Positions 63,413 to 64,000 of a stretch of DNA of 64,000 nt are shown here, piece after piece (within the stretch, counting starts at the first letter, position 1; every line of letters begins with the position of its first letter). A program made the position numbers and the translations under genes. Source of the DNA: Flammeovirgaceae bacterium UBA7330. Its GTDB lineage: Bacteria > Bacteroidota > Bacteroidia > Cytophagales > Cyclobacteriaceae. Below the pieces are notes generated by a model. It was not told the origin of the DNA. It worked only from the letters and a program-made list of their open reading frames with translations, and ran no database searches. The stretch spans positions 186,001-250,000 of the forward strand of contig DKPQ01000017.1 in the NCBI GenBank assembly GCA_002471275.1. The letters run 5' to 3'.

Positions 63413-63841
63413 ATGAAAAAGAATAGGTTAACAGCTGCATATGACTTCGATTTTGATTTAATTGGCATTGTATCCACAGTGAAAGAATATAAATTAGCGT
63501 GGAATTTGAACCAGTTAAATCTTTTCCATCTGGTAAAAGCTGAAGACATAAAGATAGAATTTACTGATCATAGACAAATTCTTATTTCAAACCTGATTCA
63601 TGAAGATGATTATTCCATGGTTCATTTGCTGAAAAATAAGCTCATTTCATCAAATAATGGTGTTAATCAATATTTGATTCAAGAACTCAGTAGGTTTGAT
63701 TTTTTGTTGAAAGTGAGAAATCTCACTGAAGACAGGTGGGCTGAAAAAATTTATGAGCAAATTCGCGAACTCAGATTCGCTGATTATGTGACCAGGATCA
63801 AATTAGACAGAATCAAACAAAAGGAAAATCTGCTTTTTTAA
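63413..63841 (+). CDS. IPExxxVDY-family protein
   Basis: 142 residues from ATG 63413. Small cytoplasmic alpha/beta protein: FDFDLIGIVSTVKEYKLAW, LVKAEDIKIEF, then a helical end. In Bacteroidota this family typically sits between rnc/acpP genes and pyk, as here, which is the main reason for the name. The name-giving motif near FDFLLKV is degenerate here (ELSRFDFLL instead of IPE...VDY). Function unknown. Followed after 49 bases by pyk, with a 17-base palindrome at its stop codon. Confidence 0.7.
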   Translation: MKKNRLTAAYDFDFDLIGIVSTVKEYKLAWNLNQLNLFHLVKAEDIKIEFTDHRQILISNLIHEDDYSMVHLLKNKLISSNNGVNQYLIQELSRFDFLLKVRNLTEDRWAEKIYEQIRELRFADYVTRIKLDRIKQKENLLF

Positions 63842-63856
63842 TGTAATTATTACATT
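63840..63856. promoter_or_regulatory. 17-base perfect palindrome before pyk
   Basis: AATGTAATTATTACATT: eight bases, a central T, then the exact reverse complement. It overlaps the stop codon of the preceding gene and lies 34 bases before the pyk ATG. Looks like a dimeric regulator site or an RNA hairpin without T-run. Confidence 0.45.
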
Positions 63857-63890
63857 CCCATTGACTAAGCTATAAAAGACTTACTTATAG

Positions 63891-64000
63891 ATGAAGAATC
63901 AATTTTTTAAAAAATCAAAAATCGTTGCCACTATAGGTCCGGCCAGTAATAACAAGGAGACACTCACCAAGTTAATAGAGGCCGGCGCCAATGTTTTAAG
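63891..64000 (+). CDS. pyk: Pyruvate kinase (5' end only)
   Basis: Only the first 36 codons are inside the window. After MKNQFFKKS the protein reads KIVATIGPASNNKETLTKLI, which is the conserved N-terminal strand and loop of pyruvate kinase (T-I-G-P-A-S), followed by EAGANVLR, matching EAGMNVxR. Enzyme of the last glycolytic step, phosphoenolpyruvate to pyruvate. The match is short but diagnostic, and the position after the IPExxxVDY-type gene is typical. Confidence 0.9.
   Translation, partial: MKNQFFKKSKIVATIGPASNNKETLTKLIEAGANVL

Noticed and set aside
1..64000. tRNA, rRNA, CRISPR array, insertion sequence or prophage
   Set aside because: No cloverleaf, rRNA block, spaced repeat array, transposase or integrase seen on either strand.

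Overview
The window looks like a chromosomal segment of a Bacteroidota bacterium, probably of the Cytophagales (the order is an inference). The signs are: methionine synthase split into two genes, many lipoproteins and outer-membrane barrels of Bacteroidota type (TamL-like, PorV/PorQ-like, DUF1573, TlpA/DUF4369, HHH-plus-barrel), an IPExxxVDY-type gene before pyk, few Shine-Dalgarno sites, and repeated matches to the Bacteroidota -7 promoter element TAnnTTTG. Composition is even and AT-leaning by eye. I see no rRNA, tRNA, CRISPR array, insertion sequence, prophage or integrase. This is dense core genome with no gene-free stretch over 300 bases.

Layout. 1-4165: envelope genes lptD (cut by the window edge), an amidase and an MCE/MlaD protein, then a SirB1-like protein. 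4166-8752 (minus): a molybdenum hydroxylase pair (2Fe-2S and Mo subunits) followed closely by two surface-hydrolase lipoproteins. 9031-10005 (minus): MltB. 10082-14445: a SAM-I riboswitch operon with metH homocysteine domain, a QueF-family T-fold protein lacking the QueF catalytic cysteine, and the metH remainder, followed by an SLC13/TrkA-C transporter. 16278-20051 (minus): dprA, MerR, CapA, M23 peptidase. 20256-25495: alaS, gatB, TlpA-like lipoprotein. 25557-32401: thioesterase, pcm, ribE with a LytTR regulator, PAP2, hemF and a TamL-like protein. 32417-39806: SpoU methyltransferase, pgi, Ca/Na antiporter, phosphosugar mutase, trpS, DUF1573. 39808-47498: M1 peptidase, a 42-residue membrane peptide, gyrB, LRR protein, CoA-binding protein, and a 14-repeat YwqK/MORN protein ending in a probable barrel. 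47520-52303: tryptophan dioxygenase, glutaryl-CoA-type dehydrogenase, nitroreductase, YceI, Gfo/Idh/MocA. 52305-59189: outer-membrane proteins, a second YwqK protein, SPFH protein, yidD. 59186-64000: nadE, rnc, fabF, acpP (minus), then an IPExxxVDY-type gene and pyk (cut by the window edge).

The best candidate for something undescribed is the cysteine-less QueF homologue at 11270-11707. It keeps the QPDF aspartate and the ring-binding glutamate position but has Gly at the catalytic Cys and Tyr at the catalytic His. It sits between the two halves of methionine synthase under SAM-riboswitch control. The riboswitch has a promoter ending just before P1 and a 7-bp helix that would close on the metH start codon, which points to translational control.

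Other patterns: start codons 4-5 bases from a -7 element (ribE, mltB, yidD), suggesting leaderless mRNAs; convergent genes whose stop codons share four bases (four cases); and a cluster of hairpins between the M23 peptidase and alaS.
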